Assembly: GCF_029223255.1 (NCBI RefSeq)
Contig: NZ_JARHUC010000009.1
Coordinates: forward strand, 267,334 to 331,333
DNA from: Albimonas marina
GTDB taxonomy: Bacteria; Pseudomonadota; Alphaproteobacteria; Rhodobacterales; Rhodobacteraceae
Reading direction: 5' to 3'
Length of the DNA: 64,000 nucleotides
The notes beneath the pieces are model-generated. The model saw only the letters and a list, made by a program, of their open reading frames with translations. It ran no database searches and had not been told where the DNA came from. Position 1 is the stretch's first letter. Every line of letters begins with the position of its first letter. A program made the position numbers and the translations under genes. Positions 40,271-48,076 of the stretch are shown here, one piece after another.

Positions 40271-43200
40271 TCAGGCGAAGAGCAGGAAGTCCTGGAAGCT
40301 GAGGTCCGCCACGTCGAAGTTCTGAAGCGTCACCGTCTGGGTCGGGTCGGCGACCAGCTCGACGACCGTGTCGCCGCCCAGATCGTACCAGTCGAAGCTG
40401 GCCTCGATCGCCTTGCGTCCCAGCGGGCCCGCGATCCCGGTGAACTGGAGCGTGTCGAGCCCGTCCTCGAAGTCGAGGATCGTGTCCGCGCCCCAGCCCG
40501 AGACGGCGAAGCGGTAGTCGTCCCGCCCGGCGCCGCCGACCAGGGCGTCGTCGCCCAGGTCCCCCGACAGCAGGTCGTCCCCGAGCCCGCCCAGCAGCAG
40601 GTCCGCGCCCCCTCCGCCGAAGAGCGCGTCATGGCCTTCGCCGCCGCCGACCAGGTCGTCGCCGTCGCCGCCGTAGATCGTGTCCAGCCCCTCCTGGCCG
40701 GCCAGCATGTCGTCGCCGTCGCCGCCGTAGACCAGGTCGTTCTGGGCGCCGGCGAAGACCATGTCGTCCCCCCCGCCGCCGTAGACCGTGTCGAGCCCGT
40801 CGTAGGTCTCGATCAGCTCGTCGGCCTCCAGGCCGCGGAACTCGTCGTTGGCCTCGGTCATCTGGAAGTGCTCGACGTCGGTGTAGACGTCGCCCTCGGC
40901 GATGCCGGAGTTGCGGGACTGGTCGGTCAGGTCGATGACGATGCCGGTGATCGACTCGTGCACCGAGGTCCGGTCGAAGCCGTCGCCGCCGTCGATCACG
41001 TCCGCGCCCTCGCCGCCGACCAGGAAGTCGTGCCCGGCCTCGCCGTAGAGCCGGTCGTCGCCGGCGAAGCCGAAGATCGAGTCGTTCCCGCCCGCGCCGT
41101 AGACCACGTCGATCGGGTCCTCGAGGTCGAAGCCGATGTAGAGGTCGTCGAACTCCGACAGGCCGAACTCCTCGATCGAGATCCAGGTGTCGTTCGCCGC
41201 GTCGCCGGTGTTCTGGGACGGGTCCTGCTGGTTGATGACCACCGGGCCCGTCGCATCCTCGAACGAGGCGCGGTCCCAGCCCTCGCCGCCGTCGAGCGTG
41301 TCGGCGCCCGGCCCGCCGGAGAGGGTGTCGTCCCCCGCCTCGCCCATCACCAGGTCGACGCCGCCCTCGCCGAACAGGCGGTCGTTGCCCACGCCGCCCC
41401 AGATCGTGTCGTCGTCGTCGCCGCCGTGGATCTCGTCGTCGCCGGCGTCGCCCCACAGGCTGTCCATGCCGGCGCCGCCGTAGACGAGGTCGTCGTCGTC
41501 GCCGCCCGAGACCGCGTCGTTCCCGCCGCCCGCGGCGATCGAGTCCGCCCCGGCGCCGCCCTCGATCGTGTCGACGCCGTCGCCGGTCTCGATGGCGTCG
41601 TTTCCGTCGCCGCCGTAGACGGTGTTGGTCCCGCCGCCGGCGGAGATCTGGTCGTCCCCGCCGCGGCCCCAGACCAGGTCGTCGCCGTCGCCGGTCGTGA
41701 TGTCGTCGTCGCCGGCGCCGCCGTCGGCGGTGTTGGCGCCGTGGCCCGCGTCGATGACGTCGGCGCCGTCGCCGCCGAAGATCACGTCGCTCCCGCCCAG
41801 CGTGACGATCACGTCGTTTCCGGCGTCGCCGGAGATCGACTCGTTTCCGCCGCCGCCGGAGATCGTGTCGTCGCCGACGCCGCCCAGCGCCTCGTCGTCG
41901 CCCAGGCCCAGCGCGATCACGTCGTCGCCGCCGTTGCCCTCGACGTAGTCGTCGCCGTCGCCGGCGTCGATGACGTCGTTTCCGGTCCCGCCTTCGCCCG
42001 GGCCTTCGCCGTAGATCTCGTCGTCGCCGTCGCCGCCGAACAGCGAGTCCGAGCCGCCCATGCCGTAGATCCGGTCCGCGCCGGTTCCGCCGTAGGCCGT
42101 GTCGTCGCCCGCGCCGGCCTCGATCGCGTCGTCGTCCGCGTCGCCGTGGAGCTCGTCCTCGCCGTCGTTGCCGGTCAGCAGGTCGTCGCCGTCGCCGCCG
42201 TAGACCGTGTCGTCGTCGCCGCCGCCGTAGAGGTAGTCGCCCGCGCCGTCGCCATGGATCAGGTCGTCGCCCGCGCCGCCGGAGACGATGTCGAAGTCCG
42301 CGCCGCCGTAGGCCTCGTCGGCCCCGTCGCCGCCCTCGATCTCGTCCGCGCCCTGGCCGCCGAGCAGCAGGTCCGCGCCGTCGCCGCCGTAGAGGTCGTC
42401 GTCGCCGTCGCCGCCCACGATCTCGTCGTCGTCGCCGCCGCCGGAGACCACGTCGTCGCCGAGGCCGCCGTAGAGGGAGTCGGCGTCGAGATTGCCGAAC
42501 AGCGCGTCGTCGCCGTCGCCGCCGAAGACGATGTCCAGCCCGTCTCCGCCGTAGATCGTGTCGCCGTCGTCGCCGCCGTAGGCGATGTCGTCGCCGCCGC
42601 CGCCTTCGATCAGGTCGGCGCCCGCGCCGCCCTCGATCACGTCGTCGTCGTCGCCGCCGTAGATCTCGTCGTCGCCGGTCCCGCCGATCAGGCTGTCCTC
42701 GCCGGCCCGGCCCTGGAGCGTGTCGTTCCCCGCGCCGCCGTCGAGCGTGTCGTCGCCCTCCTCGCCGTTGAGGTCGTCGTCGCCGTCGCCGCCGACCAGC
42801 AGGTTGTCGGCCACGTTGCCCAAGAGCACGTCGTTCCCCGCGCCGCCGATCGCGTTCTCGATCAGCGAGCGCAGGTCCCCCTGGTAGAGCCGCGCGTTGG
42901 CGACGTTGCCCGCGACCGCGCCGCCGATCGAGGCGAGCTGCGCGCTCGACAGCGTCGACCACTCGCCCGGCCGCAGGTCGATCTGCACGCCGCCCGCGTA
43001 GTTGGAGGCGTCGTAGGTGTCGTTGCCGTCGCCGTCCCAGACGGTGAGGAAGATGCGGTTGATCGAGGGCGTCCGCTGCGCGGCCCCGTCGATGGACATG
43101 GTCCCGTCGATCTCGGACCAGGTGTAGACCGTGTCGCCGGAGTTATGGTCGAAGTTGGCGCCGTAGAGATACTGGATCGCCGCGATGTCCAGCATCATGA

Positions 43201-43963
43201 TCGTCTGTGGATAGTGCCCCTCGGCGGGCGAACCCGTGTAGGTCATCACCGTGTATTCGAGCGAGTCGAACTCCGCCGGCATGATCGGCCCGGCCTGGTC
43301 GGTGATCGCGGATTCCAGCCATTCGGGAATGTCGCCGCCGAACAGGCCGCTCTCCTGCGCGTGCTTCAGGCCCAGCGCGTGGCCGAGCTCGTGCATGATG
43401 GTGCTGTCGGCGAAGGTCCCCGGCGCGGGCGCGTCGTAGCCCGAGCGCGGGAACCACATGTCGCCCAGCACGCTCGAACCCAGCAGGTTCTCGACGCTCG
43501 CCAGCGGCGGGATCGCGTAGGCGCGCCCGTCGTTGGTGGTCCCGGTCTCGCCGAAGCGCAGGTCCTGGTGGGTGAACCAGCCTTCCTCGCCGAAGCTGAA
43601 CGAGAGCCCGCTGACCGAGGCGTACTGGGCGAGCGCGAACTCCGCGGAGTCCTTCTGGGCGGCGTTGAACTCCTGGAAGTCGTTCAGGGCGACCGCGGTC
43701 ACCGCGATCTCGTCGTAGAAGGCGAGGATCGCGATGGGCGGCGGGACGCCGAGGCCGATCAGGCCGAAGTAGGCGGTGATGCTGCCGAGCGTGCCGATCT
43801 CGAAGAATTCGTCGAAGACGTAGGGCAGTCCGCTGTCCGGAAAGCTGTAGCTGAGGGAGGTCGTGTCCCATTTCCAGACGGTGGTTCCGTCGTCCTCGTC
43901 GACCAGAAGCAGCGCATCGATCGTGATGTCGCCAGAGATGGTGGTGGTTGCGACGCCGGCCAT
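40271..43963 (-). CDS. Serralysin-like M10 metalloprotease with long RTX repeat region
   Basis: This 1230-residue secreted protein has an M10 metalloprotease domain in residues 1-300, with the zinc motif HELGHALGLKH at 191-201 and Met-turn VMTY with Met240 and Tyr242. The following about 700 residues consist of several dozen calcium-binding GGxGxDxU nonapeptides, interrupted by two non-RTX spacers (both with WDRASF/FDRTSV and an NQQDPSQNTGDA or TDQSRNSG segment). The C-terminus, ending VADLSFQDFLLFA, is a type I secretion signal. Serralysins usually have fewer than ten repeats, so this is a much enlarged stalk. GGAGGAGG just upstream of 43963 supports the start. No type I secretion genes are in the window. 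Confidence 0.9.
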   Translation of the reverse strand: MAGVATTTISGDITIDALLLVDEDDGTTVWKWDTTSLSYSFPDSGLPYVFDEFFEIGTLGSITAYFGLIGLGVPPPIAILAFYDEIAVTAVALNDFQEFNAAQKDSAEFALAQYASVSGLSFSFGEEGWFTHQDLRFGETGTTNDGRAYAIPPLASVENLLGSSVLGDMWFPRSGYDAPAPGTFADSTIMHELGHALGLKHAQESGLFGGDIPEWLESAITDQAGPIMPAEFDSLEYTVMTYTGSPAEGHYPQTIMMLDIAAIQYLYGANFDHNSGDTVYTWSEIDGTMSIDGAAQRTPSINRIFLTVWDGDGNDTYDASNYAGGVQIDLRPGEWSTLSSAQLASIGGAVAGNVANARLYQGDLRSLIENAIGGAGNDVLLGNVADNLLVGGDGDDDLNGEEGDDTLDGGAGNDTLQGRAGEDSLIGGTGDDEIYGGDDDDVIEGGAGADLIEGGGGDDIAYGGDDGDTIYGGDGLDIVFGGDGDDALFGNLDADSLYGGLGDDVVSGGGDDDEIVGGDGDDDLYGGDGADLLLGGQGADEIEGGDGADEAYGGADFDIVSGGAGDDLIHGDGAGDYLYGGGDDDTVYGGDGDDLLTGNDGEDELHGDADDDAIEAGAGDDTAYGGTGADRIYGMGGSDSLFGGDGDDEIYGEGPGEGGTGNDVIDAGDGDDYVEGNGGDDVIALGLGDDEALGGVGDDTISGGGGNESISGDAGNDVIVTLGGSDVIFGGDGADVIDAGHGANTADGGAGDDDITTGDGDDLVWGRGGDDQISAGGGTNTVYGGDGNDAIETGDGVDTIEGGAGADSIAAGGGNDAVSGGDDDDLVYGGAGMDSLWGDAGDDEIHGGDDDDTIWGGVGNDRLFGEGGVDLVMGEAGDDTLSGGPGADTLDGGEGWDRASFEDATGPVVINQQDPSQNTGDAANDTWISIEEFGLSEFDDLYIGFDLEDPIDVVYGAGGNDSIFGFAGDDRLYGEAGHDFLVGGEGADVIDGGDGFDRTSVHESITGIVIDLTDQSRNSGIAEGDVYTDVEHFQMTEANDEFRGLEADELIETYDGLDTVYGGGGDDMVFAGAQNDLVYGGDGDDMLAGQEGLDTIYGGDGDDLVGGGEGHDALFGGGGADLLLGGLGDDLLSGDLGDDALVGGAGRDDYRFAVSGWGADTILDFEDGLDTLQFTGIAGPLGRKAIEASFDWYDLGGDTVVELVADPTQTVTLQNFDVADLSFQDFLLFA

Positions 43964-44275
43964 GAGGTCCCCTCCTCCCAACCCGCCTTTAAAGCGAGGG
44001 ACGGGTTGCGTGCGCGATTTGCAATTATTGCATGTTTAGGCCGAGTCTGGCAAGTTTCGATAAGTATTCACTCATGTCTTGTTCATAAATCACAATTTTC
44101 CTTGCGACGACGAGCGTTCGCGACTTTCGTCAAGATGAACGGAGGCGGCCTCGACTAGACGCCGCCTCGCCGAAGGGGCGACGGGACGCGGCGCGGACCG
44201 CGACGCCGCAGGTCATGCGCGGCTTCGACGCTTGAACCGGATCGCGGCCCGAGACGCGGCTCGACCGGCCCGGGG
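43964..44275. other. AT-rich intergenic region upstream of the RTX protease
   Basis: No gene is supported across these 312 bases. The part 44010-44105 is the most AT-rich stretch of the neighbourhood and must hold the protease promoter. It includes a 13-base palindrome at 44020-44032. Confidence 0.5.
44020..44032. promoter_or_regulatory. 13-base palindrome upstream of the RTX protease
   Basis: TGCAAT, one base, ATTGCA, a perfect inverted repeat 57 bases before the protease start, in AT-rich DNA. It is a reasonable operator position. Confidence 0.4.
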
Positions 44276-44940
44276 ATGCGCCGCAGGTCCGGCGCCCGCC
44301 GCCGCTTCCCGCCTCTCGTCATCCAGCACGCGGCCTGGCTCTACCTTCGGTTCGCCCGCAGCTGGCGAGATGTCGAGGATCTGGCGGCCGAGCTCGGGAT
44401 CGATGCCTCCCACGAGACCGTCCGCCGTTGGACGCTCGAGTTCGCCGCCGGAACCGATATCCCTGACGCGCCGGCGACGACGGGGGGCGAGGTGATCGTC
44501 CAGTCTCAACGGGATGAGGCGGCGGCGCCGAGGCTGATGCGCAAGCCGCTCGAAGGACACGGCTTCGTGCCGGCAGCGATCGTCACCGACCGACTGCGAT
44601 CCGACGGCGCGGCCCTGCGCAACCTCCGTCCAGCGGACCGCCATGCGACCGGCGGCCGGTCGAACAACCGGGCCGAGGTCTCGCATCGACCCTCTCGCGA
44701 GCGGGAGAGCCAGAGGTGCGGGTTCGGATCGCCTGGCCCAGGCCCGCGCTTCCTGTCGCCCTGCGCCGCCGCCTGCAGCCGCTTGAACATTCGGCGTCAC
44801 CTGTTCTCCCGTCGAACCATGAAGAGGCTCCGGGCCGGCGCCTTCGCGACCTGGCGCAAGGCCGCCGCCTCCTGGGCCGCAGATGCGCCGCCGTTTCAGG
44901 CGATCGCCCGACAACGTGACGGCGCCGATGGGGCGCGTGC
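44276..44940 (+). pseudogene. IS6-family transposase remnant A (internal deletion)
   Basis: The frame resembles IS6/IS26-type transposases at both ends: FPPLVIQHAAWLYLRFARSWRDVEDLAAE and ETVRRW at the start, then a jump over roughly 40 codons, including the first catalytic Asp, to VQSQRDEAAAPRLMRKPLEGHGF, IVTDRLRSDGAALR with the second Asp, NNRAE with the Glu, and NIRRHLFSRRTMKRLRAGAFATWRKAAA at the end. With the DDE core broken it cannot be active. A 20-base sequence at 44891-44910 recurs at 56664-56683 as part of another remnant of the same element. Confidence 0.8.
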
Positions 44941-45246
44941 CCGGGATTGTTGCGCCGCGTCTCGGGGCGCCGTCCGGCTGGCGTGACGAAGCCGCGGCCG
45001 CAGGAAGGCGGGCGAGCGGATCCGACTGGTTATCGAGAGAGTTATGACGTAAGGTAAATTTAATTGCCGATCGAGTCCGTCGTCAGCGGTTTATCCGGTG
45101 CACGCGTGCGTCAGATTGCGGCGATCCTTCCATGATCTGGCGCCTCGGGGCGTTGCTCGCGTGATCCGGAGATCGGCGTTGCCGGCGGCCTCGTGGCTAT
45201 CGGCCGGAACGCGTGTTCCCGGCTCATCGAAACGGGGAACCAGACC
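44941..45246. other. Intergenic region with AT-rich patch
   Basis: No gene is supported. 45041-45066 is AT-rich and contains the ten bases ACGTAAGGTA (45047-45056) also seen upstream of the small exported protein at 32.7 kb; the promoter of the choice-of-anchor D gene is probably here. Confidence 0.4.
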
Positions 45247-46845
45247 ATGCGCCGATACCTGCCGTCCCTCCTCCCGGTTCTGACGAGCGCCGTCTGGGTC
45301 CTGCCGGCCCATGCGCTGCCGTTCCTCGTGACCCCGCTTTCGTTCGATTTCGGGGACGTGCACAAGGGCGCGACCTCCTTCACGGCGACCGTGAACATCA
45401 CCAACACGACGAGCGAGACCCTGAACCCGCAGCTTGCCGGGGGCGCGCCCTTCACGGCGAACTTCGGGGCCTCGCAGAACTGCGGCGGGCGGGACCTCGG
45501 GCCGGGCGAGTCCTGCCAGATCTTCTACGATTTCAGGCCGCAGGACCTCGGCGAGCTGACCGACGTGTCGCGCCTCTCGGTTGGCGGCGAGCTGCGGGAG
45601 ATCGACCTCAGGGGCGCCGGCATCCGGGCGTTCCTCGCCACCCCCGGCGCGCTCGACTTCGGCGCGGTGCAGGTCGGCCAGGTCTCTTCCCAGCAGGTGA
45701 TGAACATCAGGAACCTGAGCGATACGGCCCTGAACCCGGGGCTGGCCGGGGGGGCGCCGTTCACCTCGAACTTCGGCGCCGCGCAGAACTGCGGCGGCGG
45801 CGACCTGGCGGGCGGCGCGTCGTGCCAGATCTTCTACGATTTCAGGCCGCAGGAGTCCGGCGCGCTGACGGACGTGTCCCGGCTCACGATCGACGGCGAG
45901 CTTGCGGAGGTGCAGCTGAGCGGCTTCGGGGCCGACGAACTCGACCCGGGGTCGCCCTGGCGCGTCTCCGCGCGGGCGCTGAACTTCGGCGACGTGCGCA
46001 AGGGCGAGACCTCGCCGCAGCAGAAGGTCACCATCACCAACGTCAGCGACGAGACGCGCAACCCCGGCCTCGCCGGCGGCGCGCCGTTCACGCCCGACTT
46101 CGGGGCCTCGCAGAACTGCGGCGGGCACGATCTCGCTCCCGGCGAGTCCTGCGAGCTCTTCTTCACGCTCAGGCCGACGGTGAACGGTCCGCTGACGGAC
46201 GTGTCCCGGTTCTCGCTGGACGACATGGCGGTCGAGATCGCCCTCGGCGGCCGGGGACTGGACGCGTTCCTCGTCTCGACCCTCGCGCTGGATTTCGGCG
46301 AGATCGACGTCGGCGAGGTCTCGCCGCAGCAGTCGATCTCGATCACCAACGTCAGCGGCGCGACGCGCAACCCCGGCCTCGCCGGCGGCGCGCCTTTCAC
46401 CGCCGACTTCGGGGCCTCGCAGAATTGCGGCGGACGGGACCTCGGGCCGGGCGAGTCCTGCCAGATCTTCTACGACTTCAGGCCGACCGGGGGCGGCTCT
46501 CTCGACGACACGTCCAGGTTCACCGTGGACGGCCGCCTGATCTCCGTCGCGCTGAGCGGGCTCGGCCTGGGCGGCACGCCGCCGCCCCCGCCGCCGCCCG
46601 ACACCGTCGTTCCAGCGCCGGCGACCCTGCCGCTGCTGGGCGCCGGTTGGCTGGCGTTCCTCCTCCTCGGCTCGCGTCGGCGCCTGCGTCCCGAGCCGCC
46701 TTGCGCGCCCGGGCCGGAGCGCTCTGGGGCGCCGAGACACGGGGCGACAGGTCCCTGGCCATGCGCTCCATCTCCCGCGCCCGCCATCGCTTTCCGTCGG
46801 TCATCTCTCGGCACGTCGTCACGCTCCACCTCCGGTTCGCCCTGA
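45247..46845 (+). CDS. Choice-of-anchor D repeat protein with VPxPA-type C-terminal sorting signal; 3' end altered
   Basis: This 532-residue protein has a signal peptide (LLPVLTSAVWVLPAHA), then four tandem about 105-residue immunoglobulin-like choice-of-anchor D domains. Each contains FDFG or LDFG near its start and a conserved GGAPFTxxFGxxQNCGG...CxxFxxFRP block with two cysteines. A Pro-rich linker leads to VVPAPATLPLLGAGWLAFLLL followed by an Arg cluster, the pattern of PEP-CTERM/VPLPA exosortase substrates. Beyond the Arg cluster the frame continues for about 50 residues into DNA that in another frame is an IS6 transposase remnant (from 46761). The native stop has therefore probably been lost, and the tail is not expected in family members. 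No exosortase is in the window. Confidence 0.8.
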   Translation: MRRYLPSLLPVLTSAVWVLPAHALPFLVTPLSFDFGDVHKGATSFTATVNITNTTSETLNPQLAGGAPFTANFGASQNCGGRDLGPGESCQIFYDFRPQDLGELTDVSRLSVGGELREIDLRGAGIRAFLATPGALDFGAVQVGQVSSQQVMNIRNLSDTALNPGLAGGAPFTSNFGAAQNCGGGDLAGGASCQIFYDFRPQESGALTDVSRLTIDGELAEVQLSGFGADELDPGSPWRVSARALNFGDVRKGETSPQQKVTITNVSDETRNPGLAGGAPFTPDFGASQNCGGHDLAPGESCELFFTLRPTVNGPLTDVSRFSLDDMAVEIALGGRGLDAFLVSTLALDFGEIDVGEVSPQQSISITNVSGATRNPGLAGGAPFTADFGASQNCGGRDLGPGESCQIFYDFRPTGGGSLDDTSRFTVDGRLISVALSGLGLGGTPPPPPPPDTVVPAPATLPLLGAGWLAFLLLGSRRRLRPEPPCAPGPERSGAPRHGATGPWPCAPSPAPAIAFRRSSLGTSSRSTSGSP

Positions 46846-46970
46846 GCCGCCGGGAAGTCGAGGACCTGCTCGCCGAGCGCGGGACCGGCGTCTCCTGCGA
46901 GACCGTGCGCCGCTGGACGCGCAACTTCGGCGCCGCCTGCGCTCTGCGGATCCGGGAGCGCCGCTCATGA
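46761..46970 (+). pseudogene. IS6-family transposase remnant B (N-terminal part)
   Basis: The frame encodes RFPSVISRHVVTLHLRFALSRREVEDLLAERG and SCETVRRWTRNFG, the N-terminal helix-turn-helix region of IS6-type transposases, then leaves homology and stops at 46970. The catalytic part is missing. It overlaps the 3' end of the choice-of-anchor D reading frame. Confidence 0.75.
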
Positions 46971-47094
46971 ACCCTGACGCCGGACGCCCGTTAAGAGCGC
47001 GCCGCCTCCGCGCCTGCAAGGCGTCGTTCGGCGCCGGTCGCCGACGTCGGCGCGATGCCGCCGAGGTCGACGGGTCGTTCTGGACGCGTTATCC

Positions 47095-47107
47095 TTCCGT
47101 AACGGAA
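47095..47107. promoter_or_regulatory. Perfect inverted repeat upstream of the sulfotransferase
   Basis: TTCCG, TAA, CGGAA: 13-base symmetrical site ending 33 bases before the ATG at 47141. Its core TTCCGTAA is shared with the repeat at 32774-32788. Confidence 0.4.
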
Positions 47108-47140
47108 ATCTCCTCGGGGCTTGGGAGGAGGAAAGTCGTC

Positions 47141-48025
47141 ATGGGCGAGACGACGCGATACCGCTTCATCTCGGGGCTGCCGCGGTCGGGCTCCACGCTG
47201 CTCGCGGCGCTGCTGGGGCAGAACCCCCGGTTCCGTGCCGGCATGAGCAGCCCCGTGGCCGGACTGGCCGACGCGGTGATCGCGCAGGTCTCGGCCGGCT
47301 CGGAGTTGCACGCCATGGTCGACCGCGATGCGCGCAGGCGGCTGGTGCGGAGCCTGTTCGACGCCTACTACGCCGAGGCGCCGGAGCCGGTGATCTTCGA
47401 CACCAACCGCTCCTGGACCGCGAAGCTGCCGGCGCTGGCGGAGCTGTTCCCCGACGCGCGCGTGATCTGCATGGTCCGCGACGTCGCCTGGATCCTCGAC
47501 AGCCTCGAGCGGCGGTTCCGCGCCGACCCGTTCGAACACACCCGCCTGTTCGCCTCCGCCGCCGAGCGCGCCACCGTCTACACGCGGGTCGAGGCGCTGA
47601 CCGCCGCCGACCGGGTCGTCGGCTACCCCTGGCACGCCCTGCGGGAGGCCTGCTTCGGCGAACATGCCGGACGGCTGATGATCGTCGACTACGACCTGCT
47701 GACCCGCCGCCCGGCGGAGGTGATGGCCCTGGTCTACCGCTTCCTCGAAGAGCCGCCGTTCGACCATGACTTCGAGCGCGTCGCCTTCGACGCCCCGGCC
47801 TTCGACGCGCAGCTCGGCATGGGCGGCCTCCACCGCGTCCGCGACCGGGTCGCGCCGGCCCCGCGCGAAACCGTGCTGCCCCCCGACCTGTTCGAGCGCT
47901 ACGCCCGCCTGTCGTTCTGGAAGGACCTCGCCGGCTCCCGCGCCTGGCGGATCGTGTCCGAGGGCGACGCCGAGACGGCGGAGGTCGGAGCGGCCGGGCA
48001 GGGGCGGGCGGCGGCGGCCGACTAG
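47141..48025 (+). CDS. Sulfotransferase family protein
   Basis: This 294-residue protein has the 5'-phosphosulfate loop FISGLPRSGSTLLAALLGQNP at its N-terminus and the 3'-phosphate motif VICMVRDVAWILDSLERRFR, so it should use PAPS to sulfate a hydroxyl or amine acceptor. LMIVDYDLLTRRPAEVM and FLEEPPFDHDFERV are also usual in the family. The ATG at 47141 has GGAGGAGG ten bases upstream and is preferred over upstream in-frame codons. A 2116-residue beta-helix protein gene follows after 51 bases, so the sulfotransferase may modify this or a surface glycan. The acceptor is unknown. Confidence 0.88.
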   Translation: MGETTRYRFISGLPRSGSTLLAALLGQNPRFRAGMSSPVAGLADAVIAQVSAGSELHAMVDRDARRRLVRSLFDAYYAEAPEPVIFDTNRSWTAKLPALAELFPDARVICMVRDVAWILDSLERRFRADPFEHTRLFASAAERATVYTRVEALTAADRVVGYPWHALREACFGEHAGRLMIVDYDLLTRRPAEVMALVYRFLEEPPFDHDFERVAFDAPAFDAQLGMGGLHRVRDRVAPAPRETVLPPDLFERYARLSFWKDLAGSRAWRIVSEGDAETAEVGAAGQGRAAAAD

Positions 48026-48076
48026 GGCGGCGCGGCCCGACGGCGCGGCGCCGGAGGGGAAGGGGGAACGACGGCC

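Noticed and set aside
40629..42800. Regular short repeats that might be mistaken for a CRISPR array
   Set aside because: The period matches the 27-base RTX nonapeptide pair, stays in one reading frame and encodes GGxGxD; there are no constant repeats with unique spacers.
40631..44158. A plus-strand open frame of over 1100 codons opposite the RTX protease
   Set aside because: It is the complement of the repeated Gly/Asp codons, giving a low-complexity Val/Ala/Asp pattern, while the minus strand encodes a motif-rich protease.
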